From: Myripristis murdjan | Lineage: Eukaryota > Chordata > Actinopteri > Holocentriformes > Holocentridae | NCBI RefSeq assembly: GCF_902150065.1 | Contig: NC_043994.1 | Coordinates: 22,882,413 to 22,946,412 of the forward strand | Direction: 5' to 3' | DNA length: 64,000 nucleotides | Part shown: piece after piece, positions 1-12,815 of the stretch | How the letters are laid out: the number at the start of each line of letters is the position of its first letter | How positions within the stretch are numbered: position 1 is the stretch's first letter | Program-made: the position numbers and the translations under genes | Notes under the pieces: generated by a model | What the model was told of the DNA's origin: nothing | Database searches by the model: none | What the model saw: the letters and a program-made list of their open reading frames with translations, nothing else

Positions 1-553
1 GGCTCTATGAGATTTCTAGTGGAATGAGAAGAGACCCCACAGCTTTCATTCGCCGTCAGCCTTCACTCCCCCACATTCCTCTGAGAAACAGGGATGGCTC
101 TTGTCTCTAGCAGACCACATACAGATGCACCATGTTAGGGCCTGTCTACAATAACAGCCACAGATCAGGTAAGTATTACCTCTCATTGCAAGCATCCTGT
201 CTGTGCGCCTCATGCGGTGCGCTCACACAGAAGAAGTCCGTGCTTGACAAAGAGGTCAACACACAGATTAGCACACACAGATCTGATTAGGACGGTGAGA
301 AAGACAGGGACACCGAACAGCAGTACAATAGAGTGATAAGGAGCGGGTGAATAAGTAGGGGCCTGGCACTGGGAAACGCCTGAAGGAGGAAGAGAAAAAC
401 CACTACCACACCAAGAGTGAGAATAAAGCTAAAAAACCCACAGCGGCCTAGGCAGAATGGAGGAGAGTTATGAGTTAGAGAACTGGAAAAAGGAGCAAGG
501 AAGAGGTCAAGAAAAAAAAAGGTGTGAGGCTACAATATGCGGAAACAACATAC

Positions 554-3213
554 TATTCCCGATCATCCAAACGGCTGTAGCGCTGATCCATTCTTCTGGT
601 AAAAAGAGAGAAACAAAACAAAGGCAGTCAGCTTGATTAAGAGGAGGAACTGATCCTGCTGCCAACAAGGGTGTCACATTAGAGAAACGGTTCTAAAAGC
701 CATGTCAAAGCACTACATACTACACTAGAAGCAACATACTATACTAACAGAGGTGTATATCCACTTTGGAATATGATGTCCAGATCTATAAGTGAGTCCT
801 TGGACAATAGTTAAATCTTGTGTTATGTGTGTACCTTGTGTTGAGACTCACGACTTAATTTTACATACTGTTGAACAAAATCCGGGATATCAGACATGTC
901 ACATTCAAACCATGTTAATAGATGATGAATACAGTTCACTTGGCAGTGCAACACTTCCAGCAATTGCAAGACATTCAAAAGACAGACACTGGTCCCAAGT
1001 CAGCACTTTTGGTGGTATCATGAGACAAGAGGCTACACTTTCTGTCTGTTACAAAAGTCCACCGCTCCCTGCCCCACTCCAGCCCCGGTCCTCTTCCACC
1101 CTGTTCTCCACACACACGTGCAGCTGTACAAATAGCTGCAACACTGGACAAACAAAGAAAGGGGATGTGGGCGATGGAGTACTGTGTCATGTAGTTTCTG
1201 GGGTTCAGAGTCAAAGAGGCCTGAAGAAACAACTGATCTCTCTCTGTCTCTCCCTGCTGAACTCCATCCTTCTTTCTGTTCCCCCTCTGTCTCGCACACG
1301 ATATAGAAATTTACGAGTAGTTGAATCTGTTCTTGTTGGTGGGTGTCTCTCTCCCTAGCAACTTCCACAGAAAACTTATGGCTCTGCCAGTCATTTGATC
1401 ATTATATGTAAACCTTATTTAACCACGAGCAAATTTTAGCCACATCAGTCCTACAGTACCTAAATTTATCTGGCAGCATCTTAAAATAGCAAGGAAACTA
1501 CAGGCCATGTTGTCTTATGCAGACAGTGGCTCTGATGTTGCCCAGGGAAAGGCACTGACATGAAATGAATTAAGTTACTCATAATTTCTTTGTTTCTTGT
1601 TCCTTCATTGCAGCTTAATCCCAGCAGCAGTGTTGTCTCCTCAAGCCGTAGGAATCATGCAACAAGTTACCAAGCCGACCGCGTGACGGCGTCATGGGGG
1701 TGACACTGTTGTTCAAAGTTAAACTGCTGACTGTGACCTTCCTGTCTGCGCAACCACAGTCCTGAACCTCAGTGCACGCATAGCTAGTGATGTTTGATAC
1801 CATCTGAAAACTCCACTTCCCTGACAAGAATGACAATGTCAAATTGCCAAATGCTGGCAAAATGTGCCTGACACACTGGTCAGTAAATTTACATCTGAAT
1901 ACTTGCAAGTCTTTGGTGTCTCTGCCTGCTGCTAAACTTTGTCTTTGCAGACCACCATACACTATCTCATCCAACTACTTCCTGGACAATTCTTTCTAAG
2001 AATTCACTCTTTAAAATGCATATCATGACATTTTAACAATATTTCTAGAAAAAAACAACAAAAAAAACAAAATAAAACATAAAAATAAAAATAAATAATA
2101 ATGAACTGATTAGCAGGATACCGGATGCTGGAGCTTTCAAATAGAATAAGAGTCTTATCTTGCAGATTACCTGTCTGCATCAGTCACCAGTGCAAGACGT
2201 CCGTAGTCCCATGCTACCTTTCGTAAGATGGAGAATACAAACAGCAGCCCCTACAAGAAACAGAATAAACAGTGGTGGTTGACAAAACATCTCATCGTTT
2301 CACAGGGATTACTCAAACTGCTTGAACAAGTTTACCATTTAAAAAAAAAAAAAAACTATACACTCCCAGAGGCATTTTACATCAAACACATAAATCAGCA
2401 GCTTGTATTATAATTGGAATACATGTGAAGTGGTGCAAAAAATGTCTTGTTCTAAGTCCAGTCGAGTTAAGTCAGATCAACTCAAGTGTAACATTATTAT
2501 CCAAAGTAGGAAATTCATTAAATCAAGCGATACAAAACAAGCAGCGGTTCTTTGTCTGCTTTCCTGTGTTACTTATGCCTCTCTTTCACACACACCCACA
2601 CATATATATATAGTACAAACGGAAATATTTAAAAATAGAAAATACACCAAAATAGAATACAAAATACAAAGATGGTTCAAACCGTAAAAGCACAAAAAAA
2701 CAAAGCATAAATGCCAAGAAACAAAAAGCAGGCTCAGAGCTGATAGCTGAAAGTGGTGATGGCAGTCTGTAAAAAGGACTGTTTTCGGATTTTACACTGC
2801 AGTAATTTGCTCCTCTGACTCATTTTGAAGTTTTGATGTAATGGATGTGAGCAATCACTGAGAATGCTATGAAGCTTAGCGAATATGTGAGCACGGTAGA
2901 GCTGGACAAGTGATTTCTGCTTGGTTACTATGAACATACAAGCAGGCTAATACATCTCAAACAAAATGCTGACAGAACGCTCCTTTGCCACAGCTCTGAT
3001 CATCAGCCACTGCCTCCATATGAAAAAAGGACTCACCAAGAAGCACATAAAGTCGAGGGCAAGGACAGTGGGCACTCCACCGAACGGCAAGCCCTGGAGC
3101 ACAGTACTGCGTATTCGAGCAGAGTAGCAGTATTCCTTGGACGTGTCGTTGGGCTGCATTGTGGGGCAGACCGCTGGGTCCGTGCATGTTTCAGTTCCCA
3201 TGATGGCCATCAT
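554..3213 (-). CDS. tmem63b: TMEM63B, N-terminal part (mechanosensitive/osmosensitive cation channel, OSCA/TMEM63 family)
   Basis: Plasma-membrane cation channel of the OSCA/TMEM63 family, gated by membrane tension or hypo-osmotic stress (family knowledge). Coding exons seen: 3037-3213, 2171-2250 and 554-595; the gene continues left of the window. The exons encode residues [14 protein letters not shown], then [18 protein letters not shown], then [16 protein letters not shown] and LALVTDADR, which match the TMEM63B N-terminus almost exactly and include the first membrane segment. Start: ATG at 3213-3211, the first of two adjacent ATGs; an in-frame stop lies just upstream in the same exon, so no N-terminal extension is possible. 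The first 30 or so residues (Cys, Thr and Pro rich) differ from mammals. The 42-nt exon 554-595 (phase 2 to 2) corresponds to the mammalian segment between TDADR and VASAMHG and looks like a skippable cassette. Confidence in the family is high; the B paralogue rests on sequence and on mrpl14 as neighbour. Confidence 0.93.
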
Positions 3214-3258
3214 CAAAATCAGCGCACAGTGTATCACTCACTGCAGCATATTGAGTAC
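3214..3258 (-). other. tmem63b: tmem63b 5' UTR part of the first coding exon
   Basis: A clear acceptor (CCCCTTTGCAG on the minus strand) precedes position 3258. The 45 nt before the ATG contain an in-frame TGA, so they are untranslated. This places at least one noncoding exon farther upstream, probably the one near 10.45-10.83 kb. Confidence 0.7.
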
Positions 3259-3591
3259 CTGCAAAGGGGAGATAACAGTAGTATTTCATGCTTTTCACCA
3301 AACACCTTTAGCACAGGCCCTTTTTTGGTTATGTTTAGCACAGTATTAGACCAAGCAAACATTATAACACTTTTGAACAATAGCTGTAAATATCTAAAAA
3401 TATTCAGTACAGTAAATGTACAAGGTAATGCTTTATTTTTGCCATGTAATCCAGAAGACATAGTCTAAGCTTTAGGCAATAACTAAAGTTTGACTTTTAA
3501 ATGTCTGCATGTTGGAGCATCACTGTTTTTTCATGTGGCGATGACATAGGCTGTGTTTTATCTGAATACAAGGAAGAGGATTGTGAGTAGG

Positions 3592-3960
3592 GCTAGGCAA
3601 TATGGACAAAATCAAATATTATGATATCTACTAATACTGTAGTGATGATTATGGATGATTATGATTACACACAAGATTTTTGACAAACAATCATCAGTAA
3701 CATGGAAAATGATGATCAAGGAGGTTGAGGCAAGCTAGAACAGCATCTAATAAATCCAGAAAATTGTATGCCTTTACTATATCGCAGCCTTTTAAACCAG
3801 GAAAAGACAACACTTGTGTTTATCACAAAATAACAAATATCCAAAATTCCAGAAGATATGTAGTCTCCCAGTAATCTACATAATGATACATCATGAATAT
3901 TGGCAGTTAAGATGTTAAAATACCTACAATAATACAACTTTTATTCTCACCGCCTACTGT
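3592..3960. repeat. possible degenerate dispersed repeat of the GGGCTGGGCGATATGG type
   Basis: Begins GGGCTAGGCAATATGGAC followed by AT-rich sequence with ATATTATGATATC. This resembles the start of a dispersed repeat common in fish genomes. A similar degraded start lies at about 39.13 kb (TTGAGCGATACCC). Class and boundaries are uncertain. Confidence 0.35.
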
Positions 3961-4027
3961 AATGAAGTTTGAACACTCAACACAAAAGAGTGAGGTGTCC
4001 CAACCTCACTGACTGACCTTAATTTAC

Positions 4028-4688
4028 CTCTTTGATAGCTTTCGCACTATGGTGGTAGCATCCTTGTAAACAGACACCAGCACTGCAGTGAGAGCAGAGA
4101 GTGCTCTCAGGTTTTCAGCGAAGTAGAGCCATGCCTGAGAGGGATGCTTTAAGACATCAGAAATAGGTCTGTTTTGGAACGCTGCGAACCTTGGTCACGA
4201 AACATACCCACTTAAATATCGTAACCACTTTAGCTGCAATACATTACATACTGACATTAGGCTGAGGCAGGAACTGTATCCCTTTAACTTACACTGGAAA
4301 AAAATAAAACTAAAGCCATCCAATCAATACATGTAGTCATCCGATGACAAATCAGAACAGGCTTCAGAAAATGCACAACATGGTATACACAAACAAACGG
4401 AGTTGTGAACTAGAGGAGCTCTCACTCTCACTTATTCCATCGTCTCAACACATGTAGTACCAGAAATACCTGTTCAGTGGCATGATGCACCACAGTCACA
4501 TGCGAGTTAGCACTGGAAATCATTAGATACTGAGTCAATCAAAAAACAGGATTAAATGTATATGTAGCGTACCTGAAAGCCAATTTTGTCCTTCCCCATC
4601 ATACAGAAGACGGACCCACCCAATTGGATATAAAATATGTAGAAGATGTAGTACTTCAGACAGATCCAAGGGCTCAGCGAAGGCCAGG
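4028..4688 (-). CDS. two coding-like exons of unrecognised product inside tmem63b intron 1
   Basis: On the minus strand, 4573-4688 (116 nt) has an acceptor (CTAACACCCAG) and ends CAG|GTACGC; 4028-4134 (107 nt) has an acceptor (CTCTCAG) and ends GAG|GTAAAT. Read in the phases that join them (2-0, then 0-2), both are open: the first gives a hydrophobic stretch with CLKYYIFYIFYIQLGG and ends MMGKDKIGFQ, the second gives AWLYFAENLRALSALTAV then LVSVYKDATTIVRKLSK. Their base composition is more coding-like than the surrounding AT-rich intron. I do not recognise the product. Joined to the next tmem63b exon (3258) the frame stops after a few codons, so this is not an N-terminal extension of TMEM63B. 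It could be part of a nested membrane-protein gene, a spliced upstream ORF, or chance. Confidence 0.3.
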
Positions 4689-6519
4689 CTGGGTGTTAGA
4701 CATGGAAGATAAGTAGGTGGCCTGACAAGTGGTGGCGAGTGTGTCTGCACAGTCTCACTGCCACACTTGTACCCTTCAACCCACTATTACCAGCATGCAC
4801 AATGTTGCTCATCTGCCCTAACACTAACTCATTTATCCTCTCCCTGGAATGCTGTGACATCAGTGGACAGGGACGCTGCTGGAGCTGAACAATAGACCGA
4901 TAGAAAGCAGACGGTTCAAATGGACCAGTCTCAGCCCATGAAGGACACAACATACTCCCCTGTGCCTTATATAAAAATGACACCGCTGCACATCCTGAAT
5001 CCATGGCAATAAAGTTCACAAGATGAACGTCAACCCATTCATCTAAAAAAAAAAAAAAAAAAAGCAATCTCTTCGGCACAGATCATCTCAGAACTCATTA
5101 CTACACTTTAACAATAGATGTCACATGTAATGTAAGTAGGCAGAGTGGACATATTCTCTATTAAAATGCCAATGTCATATCAATATTAAAACAACCCGAG
5201 TCAGCGGAAAAGTAAATAACAAATGTAAAACTAGAAGAGTGCACTAAGTCGAATACATATCCCCCTCAGTTGTGTTGCCTTACCTCGGTGTGCAAATCTG
5301 GACAGGAACATTTCCAATTCCCAAAACCCAATTCCTAAACCCTTTTTTCCGCCCGCCGGGAGAAGGGAAAATACAAAAGCGTGGTCTGCTTATCTCCCTT
5401 TCTCCAGTGCTCACAAAAAAGCAGCTGAAGGGTTGGCACTCAGTTGAGGTATAAAGCAGGGCTCTTGATCAAACAGTCATAACTATGCACAAAAATAGTG
5501 GTAAAAATAATAGTAGTGGTGAAACTAAAACTGTAGTAGTAGTAAAAATAGTAGCCCAGTAGTATGCAAAATTAGTTATGGACAGCTACATGCAGACAGG
5601 GACAGATACAAATGACAAAATGCATGATTCCCTCCAAGCTGCTGCCTGGTGGAGATAACAAATGACTGTAACCTCAGGCCCCAAGGCAACAGGTGTACTC
5701 ACTTGTAATGCCACTAAAATACTAACTTTGCATGCTACCCCTTCAGCAATAATCACACATAAATTATGTTCTTTTTAACTCTCATCCAGAAAAATACACA
5801 ACATAGCTATAAAAGCATGTGAAATGGAGCTATTCAGAATTTTGTCTTAGACCTCAAAAGATGGACAACATACATGAATGACATTAATTAAAATATGCGT
5901 AACAATTCTGTGGGTTACAATTTAAGCACATTTTGTCATCACAAATTGTCTGATAATGTGGTGGAGATGTCAAATTTTGACAATTCAATAAGAAAATATT
6001 CAAAATTTAATGATATCAGTGAAATATTGGTGAAACACAGATATGCAGACTGCAGTCAGAGGACAGAAGCTGCAGCAGCGTGTACGTAAATGACACCGAA
6101 AACACGGCAGGGACTGTCAGCATATTTTTTTTAGTTCATTCGGCTGAGCTGTGGGAAAAAATGCTTATAATAGTAGGGAAAACTCTTATTTTTATGAACT
6201 GCATCCACATTTTGGCAAATTCTGCAATAAAATATGTTTTACAATTGATTCTGTTTTCACTATCAAATTCCGCAATTCAGCCCATGTTTCCTGCATTGCG
6301 AAAATCATAGGATCCTAAATTCCTGTCCTTAATGTAGATAAATCTGAATTGCTCATTTCAAGCCTGAAGGAAAATTCTATTATCAAGCCTCCCTGTCAGG
6401 CTAAACAGCTGTTCAGTTAAGGTCAACGACTCAATCAAAAGTTTCCCAAGCATTACATTATTTTGAGCCTCAAAATATCAATGATTTTCTTCCTCCCTTT
6501 AAATGTCCCTATAGATTTC

Positions 6520-6700
6520 TTCTCACAGGATGCATGGCTCCTTGCCATTTCCTGCATTCAAAAGAAAACAGCTGGGGTCAGGCTGAGCCTCCTCGTTAAG
6601 GACCATCTCTGAGGAACAAACGTCCTGCTGCCACAGGAAATCAGTCGGCTATTTAAGTCCAAACTCAAGACCCATTTATTTACTTAGTACAGCATGCAGT
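6520..6700 (+). mobile_element. L2-like LINE 3' fragment
   Basis: The plus strand from about 6640 reads in a decayed frame as FKSKLKTHLFT followed by a stop, the typical C-terminus of fish L2-clade reverse-transcriptase ORFs. Only the last part of the element is present and it is broken upstream. Confidence 0.5.
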
Positions 6701-9700
6701 TCAGCCTTAACTGGCTAGCATGCCTATCTTAAATGGCAAGTAAAGTTGGTATTAATCAGATTCTGACCTCACAAGCCATTTTTTCACATTGTTTACATTC
6801 CTGCAGTATGTCATTTACTTATTTCTGCAGCTGTCCTTGTGTTGTTGAGTGCTATTATCCTATTATCATGGTGCTATATCCACTTACAGGTGTGCTAGTG
6901 GGCTTGCACACTGATACATATGTGCACACACACATTCAAGTGGAAGTTTGACTGGACAACTTTTCAACTCACATACACTTTACAAGGCAAACCATTTAAA
7001 CTGAAGTGGTGGATGTATCACCGTACCATAGTACTTTGAACATACAAGCCTACAGCATGACTCAGCAGTGCAAAAATACCGTGCCACCTTTCCACTTGAT
7101 GCTGGTTGCTATGCTACCATCAGTCTGGCATACATTCTCAAAATACAAATAAACATAAAGGGGATGAAGGCAGTGAGGGAGAAAAATCACATGGTTGTTC
7201 ACTTGATACTCAACCTAGAGCAGGTTTGCAGTTTGGTGCTACTACTTTACAAGGCAAAGCAGCGTAGCATTGTCTAATTGTCTGGAACGACAGGTTTTTT
7301 GGTTTTTTTTTTTGCTAAGCAATATAACAGCGAAGCAAGAAAAAAAAAAACACCTACAGAGTATGTGGTTTGCTTCAGTTCCATTAGGGAGCGATACAGT
7401 ACTTGGGACTCATACAATAGTGACACAGATCCAAAATATGTTGCTGCTCAGAGTACTTGAAAAGTGCACAATCTGTACATTTTACATCAACAGTGAACCT
7501 ACTGAGCAGCAGAACACACATTCATGGTCTTAAACATTTAGACATGTGTTTTTTCCTATCAGCATACAAAATGTTATTCCTGTGCATTCACAACCTCTGA
7601 GCTGAGTCAAATGTTTGAACATGGCTCTTTCGATGGTAGAAATAAGCAAATCAAAAATCAAGTCTGAAGTAGTCTACTCATGGAGCGCCCAATTGAAATC
7701 CTCCACTTTGCCTCCCCAGTTAAATTAAAATTAGGATAACAGGAGGGACACAGAATAACTGCACGGATTTCTAGGAGTCAGTTAAACCAGTTTTGTTCAG
7801 CTCCACAGCGCTGCCCTATAGTAATATCCAGAAAATTATTGGAAACCTTCACCATGATGAGTCAAACCTCACCAACTGAAAGATGTGCTCATGATTATCT
7901 AGCTGCATCTAGTCAGACAAGCCACTCCCTTAAATTTAGAGAACTATGTATGCTCGTGACTAACTGCCTTCTCCAATTATGCCAAAGAGATAACCTTCCT
8001 TTTAAAATCAACAAAAGAGTCTCACTTGCACTGAAAACAACAATGATAACAATCAGAAAATCTAGGTATAGCAAGGCCTTCCAAAAGGGTTACATTTCAT
8101 CATTCATCATATATTCATCTCAAAAACACAGTCCTGACTTTTTACTGCACCAGACGAAAAAACACCAGTTTAACCTAATCACCCTAGTTAACTGAATTTT
8201 CCCTCATCTCAGCAGAACAGCCACCATCCCCCTTCTTGAGAGAACTTGCATCAGATTTGAGAATAAGTGCTCTAATGGGCAACTTATTCCAACAAATCTA
8301 CAACCCAGACACGTTTATGCCTTTTGTGCAAGTTACTAGTTCTGACTGATAATTGGGTGGAAGTCATACCCAAACAGGGAATGAAATGCATCCCCTTTAA
8401 GCAAAGTGCTAACTAGGCCAAATTTCACCAAATTTCCACACACATTTATGTAAATGTGACAAAATTATAGTAAAACATCAAATAATAAAAGTTACAATCA
8501 AGCACAGGTTTGAATTCATTATAAGCCTTGTTCACTGTGCAAAGTAATTATCAAAAAAGCCTTTACATTTGAGTATATAAGCTATGTATTCTGTTTGACA
8601 ACATGTCAAACTTGACATGAGTCAGCCAATAATGATGAAAATTCCTTAGATAAGCAAGAGAGACCAGCAACTTGGCTGATAATATACAATTGCCTGTATT
8701 AGCCTTGTGGGTATTAGCATGTAAATCATTGACAACGCAAACACTGCTCAGCGGCTGAGCTTTGATTATCCCAGGATTATGATGTTGTCAATGCAATCTA
8801 GTGATGTGTTTCACAATTATGTAACAACTAATGTGTAATTAGGACAACACACACAAAAAATGGAGAATAAAGATGGGGCAAAACAGGCAAAGAGACAACT
8901 GCTGGCTAAAAAGAGAAAAATCACATCACTACTAAGGATCACAGATGTGTGTACATGATGAGCTTTTGTTGGTTAAGGAGAAAATGTTACTCCCAGTGAA
9001 ATCAGACATCATAGTCAGAGCAGAAAAGCCACCAACAGGCCATGTTGGATAGATGGCAAATGCAGTCCGATGCTAATTGTGAAAGTAGTGATATACACTT
9101 GAGAGAGCAAACAATGGCTGCTCTCCAAGGTCTGGCTGCAGGATAGTACCGCTAGCCTCCTGCCTCAAATCAGCATAATGAGCCAAAGCACAACTAGACA
9201 CACCATTGCCCGACATGCTGCTGAACAAAATACACCAAAATGACTGACATAACCTTGGATGTTACAAGGAGTTCTGTCATTGCAATTCAACTCTACCTGC
9301 AAAAGATTACTGTAAGTTGGTGATGCGCTCCATATTTAGGGTGATCTTTCAATGCAAAAGACTTCCCTTACTGTCAGGAATCTCATAAATCACCAACAGT
9401 TACAGCTGACCGGGCCAAACCTGGGAAATTGGATATAAAATGATTTCCCCTTTGACCAACTTGTATTTTGTGCATTGTAAGGGCATTACACATGAGGGAT
9501 AAGCACCATTTTCCTTGGTAAACAAGATGGAGTTAAGCAAGTGAAGCCCTGTATGTTATGTTTGTTATCTCCTGTATGCTATAAGTCAGGGTCCTGACAG
9601 TAAGTATGTCAAAGTTTTCATTCTCTCTGAAAGGTATTCCATCAATATTTCATCCAAGTCACTCCATCACAGTAGTGCTCATGAATACAAAATTAAACCT

Positions 9701-10446
9701 GATAGAGGACGTCTCATGTTCTCCCCATTCTTTGCAATAGGAAAGGAAACATCTATTATTAATAGTCAAAACCAGATTCCGGCTACTCATCATTCCATCA
9801 GTCCATGATGAGGCCCAGTTTAGGTAAGTAATCAAGCTGGAGTGGTGCAAACACCACAATATTCCCATTCTACTGCTCAGCCACTGACGTTTAATAGCGA
9901 TATCAGGGTTGACTGATCATTTGCGAATTATCTAATGCTATATTAAGCATTGAGCTGAGCTGAGGAAAACATTAAAACTAATGTTAGTTGAATTATTTCA
10001 GGTCTCTAGTCAAGTAACGTTACCTTGCCTCCCATGCATTATCATTTGCTGTTATTTTCGAGTGCAACACATTGCGGGCATTCACACCAACTTAGCTAAC
10101 ATCAGCTTGCATGGCAGCCTTCAGTACAAGGGCTCGGTGGGGGGTTTAGCATTCAACACCTGCCATTACTGTTGCTTTACAACGCTGACATCTAATATAA
10201 CTAGAATTATATTACGAAACGTAGCTATGGTCAGCCTAGCTATCGTTCGCTATCAATCTGGCCAGTGCTGATAAATACAAAGGACGCTGATTACGTTAAC
10301 CTGTTTACATCGCTTATTGTTTGTACTAACCGCTACCGCAAAGTTGCAATTGCCGCAATTGTAGGGAAGACACAAAAACAACCAACATGAATGACAAATA
10401 AATGCAGCGTTAGGTTACACAGCTAAATAGCAAAGTAACAGGTTAC

Positions 10447-10830
10447 CTTGTTATGGTGCGCAGGGAGCGGATTTATCAGCCACTTAGCGACAGCTAACGA
10501 GAGCTAGCAGTCAACGGCGGCGTTAACGCTAGCTAACTTAGCTCGGCGATATGGCAAATAACAGGTGGAGGCTCTCTAACGCCCTGTGGCTGCTCCTCAT
10601 CGAAGTAACGAGAAAAAATAACGTCTCTTTTCCCCGGACCACAACAGCAACAGTGACCGCCAGCTACCAAACTACCGCTGCCCTGTTCGAACTGGGTGTC
10701 TGTAACGTTAGAGTCCACGAAGGAGGCAGAAGCGGCGCTGTATCCAGGCGGCTGCGGCGGCGTCTGTGTCCGTCAGTTGGTTTAGCAGCTCTCGCTAACC
10801 AGCCCGACGGGAGGTGACGTCCTCCGCTTT
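10447..10830 (-). other. tmem63b: tmem63b first, noncoding exon (approximate 5' end)
   Basis: A good donor on the minus strand (ATAACAAG|GTAACC) fixes the 3' end of the exon at 10447. Upstream the sequence becomes GC- and CpG-rich up to about 10.83 kb, as expected for a first exon and promoter. The start site is not visible in the sequence. Confidence 0.5.
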
Positions 10831-11417
10831 AGGACGTGACGTACATAGATGCTGAAGATGTAGACAAGAAACGGATCACCCGGCTGGCTGCTTCTAAGTT
10901 GTTATATATCTATATTCTCTCTGCTGCGTTTTGATGACGTCTGACAAATGTATTAACTATTTTCTCTAATCCTTTGTTTAATTAAATTCAAGCCAAGTGC
11001 ACGAAGTATACATGTTACACACATTTTTCCATTAAAAAGATGATGTGAGTATGCTTCGTTATGAAAATAAATTCGTTTCTCGGCGAAAAAATAGGGTCAA
11101 AGGCGGCTGGTCGCACTTTACTGACGCAACACTTTTGACATTGGCATGGAGTGCGGCTGTGACAGGAGGCTAACACGTTAGGTATTATAAAACTTCATTT
11201 TAAGGCTTGCTCACTTTATATGGATGCTAATTATCAAGCTGCATGCGTATTGGTATTATTGGGCAAAGCTAATAACCCCGCTCGGTCTGTGTAGCGTGTT
11301 AGCTAACGATACCATTAGCACAAAAAGCCATGTTCTCAATACGTAACCAGCTAACTAAGGGGCTAATTTATTAAATCCTCCTCTTTCCTTCCAGCTGGCT
11401 TTGTGTTTGTTCCAGTT
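10811..11417. promoter_or_regulatory. divergent tmem63b / mrpl14 promoter with CRE-type motifs
   Basis: This CpG-containing stretch separates two genes read in opposite directions. Three TGACGT half-CREs lie at 10815-10820 (context TGACGTCC, one base from the full palindrome), 10837-10842 and 10935-10940. MRPL14 and TMEM63B are also divergent neighbours in human. A possible acceptor (TTTCCTTCCAG) just before 11395 suggests mrpl14 may have a 5' UTR intron. Which motifs serve which gene is unknown. Confidence 0.55.
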
Positions 11418-11950
11418 ATGGCTCTTCTCCATCTGTCAAAATTCGTCGCAGGAGCGTCGTCACTAAATCAGAGGGCTTTCAGGTATTGTTTCCCTGTCAA
11501 AATGTGTTTAAATGTTTGTTATGTTGTCTCAAATCTCAAACAGCACAAGCATGTATCTGAGAAGTAGTGATTTAGGCTGCCTTGTATTTTGAAATTGATC
11601 AGAAGGACAGTTCACCCAGAATTTTTTTTTTTTTTTTTCTTTTCCCAGAGATGTAATTCAGTAAACCCACGGTTCGGTTTGCTTTGTACATAAGGGAGAA
11701 ACAGAACACTACCTTTACTAATGTTCTCTGTGTTTTGTGTTATTTGCAACAAAAAGGCACAAAATCTACCGGACCTTTAAAACAGACATAAAAATATTAA
11801 GTATATTCATTAATTTATTAGCTAAAATGACTCGCATACAGTGGATGGGTTTTTAAGACTGTACATTTCATCTCCTAGTTTAAGGATATCACTGGTGAGA
11901 AGTTTGCAGGATGTATTTTTTATTCATTTATTTACTTATTCATTATTACT

Positions 11951-11981
<31 letters not shown>

Positions 11982-12815
11982 TATTTGTGCCCTCCCTCAG
12001 TACAGTGGGGCTACATGGGTACACCTTTGTGGCAGGCTATCTATTTACTTAGGAGAAGTGCAAACTCATTCGGACATCAGACAGATACTGGGTGCTGCTG
12101 TTCAATATGTATATTTTTAAATTATTTGAGATGCACAGAAAATACCCATCCAGCCCAATTGGGATACCAGGAAACAGGGAAGGTAGTGGCGACCTCACCT
12201 GAGCACACAAACAATTTGGATGGATAGATTGCACTTTTACCTCATTATCCCATTCAAACAGCATGCATGTGTCATGTGTTGTTTTTGCTTTTCATAATCA
12301 GAAGTTAATCCTCACTTTTCCCTTTCCTTGTAAACCAGTGACTTTACTGAAGATGCTTAGATTAAGAGGATCTATATTCTGCAGTATTCAGCTCAGTAGT
12401 CTTTCTGTTGGATGAGAGTGATGACCGATGTACCTTTTGTCTTGTCAGTGTATCAGCTGTTGCCGCCGCCATTCAGAAAATGACAAGAGTGCGTGTTGTG
12501 GACAACAGCACTCTTGGAAACACCCCGTATCACCGTGCACCGAGGGTCATTCATGTCTACACCAAGAACGGCGTGGGAAAAGTCGGTGACAAAGTTTTGC
12601 TCGCCATTAAAGGACAGAAGAAGAAGGCACTTATTGTTGGACACAAGATGCCCGGAGCACGCATGACTCCACGTTTTGATTCGAACAATGTTGTTCTGAT
12701 CGAGGACAGTGGCAACCCTACAGGAACCAGAATTAAGGTCCCCATACCTACACAGCTGCGCAAGATGGAGGGAGACTACTCCAAGCTGCTGGCAATCGCT
12801 AGTTCATTTGTTTAG
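11418..12815 (+). CDS. mrpl14: mitochondrial ribosomal protein L14 (uL14m)
   Basis: Large-subunit mitoribosomal protein of the uL14 family, placed at the subunit interface (family knowledge). Two coding exons: 11418-11482 and 12449-12815, 143 aa plus stop, against about 145 aa in human. The start ATG at 11418 opens a short presequence ([12 protein letters not shown], then SSLNQRAF) with basic and hydroxylated residues and no acidic ones, as for matrix targeting. The mature part matches the family throughout: [64 protein letters not shown] and the C-terminal LAIASSFV. The exon junction splits a Ser codon and the frame is intact. The gene shares its promoter region with tmem63b and converges on the calpain gene. 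Confidence 0.96.
11916..11987. repeat. (TTTA)n microsatellite in mrpl14 intron
   Basis: Imperfect TTTA/TTCA repeats followed by about nine perfect TTTA units within the mrpl14 intron. Confidence 0.85.

Larger units (their letters stand above)
3259..10446 (-). other. tmem63b: tmem63b intron 1 (about 7.2 kb)
   Basis: AT-rich intronic sequence between the 5' noncoding exon and the ATG exon. It holds the two unexplained coding-like exons at 4.0-4.7 kb, an L2-like LINE tail near 6.5-6.7 kb, a possible dispersed repeat at 3.59-3.96 kb and low-complexity (GTA-type) sequence near 5.47-5.56 kb. I see nothing else I can name between 6.7 and 10.4 kb. Confidence 0.6.

Noticed and set aside
792-1358. 188-codon open frame on the plus strand
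   Set aside because: It lies in a tmem63b intron, has no recognisable domain, contains simple Ser/Cys-rich stretches and overlaps equally long frames on the other strand; no splice or promoter context supports it.
4696-5079. 127-codon minus-strand frame next to the unexplained exons
   Set aside because: It includes a translated poly(A) run at its start, shows no known motif and has no splice site linking it convincingly to the exons at 4.0-4.7 kb.
11580-11780. GGACAGTTCACCC motif resembling the left end of the MITE in the calpain intron
   Set aside because: No matching inverted right end or internal arm sequence was found downstream.
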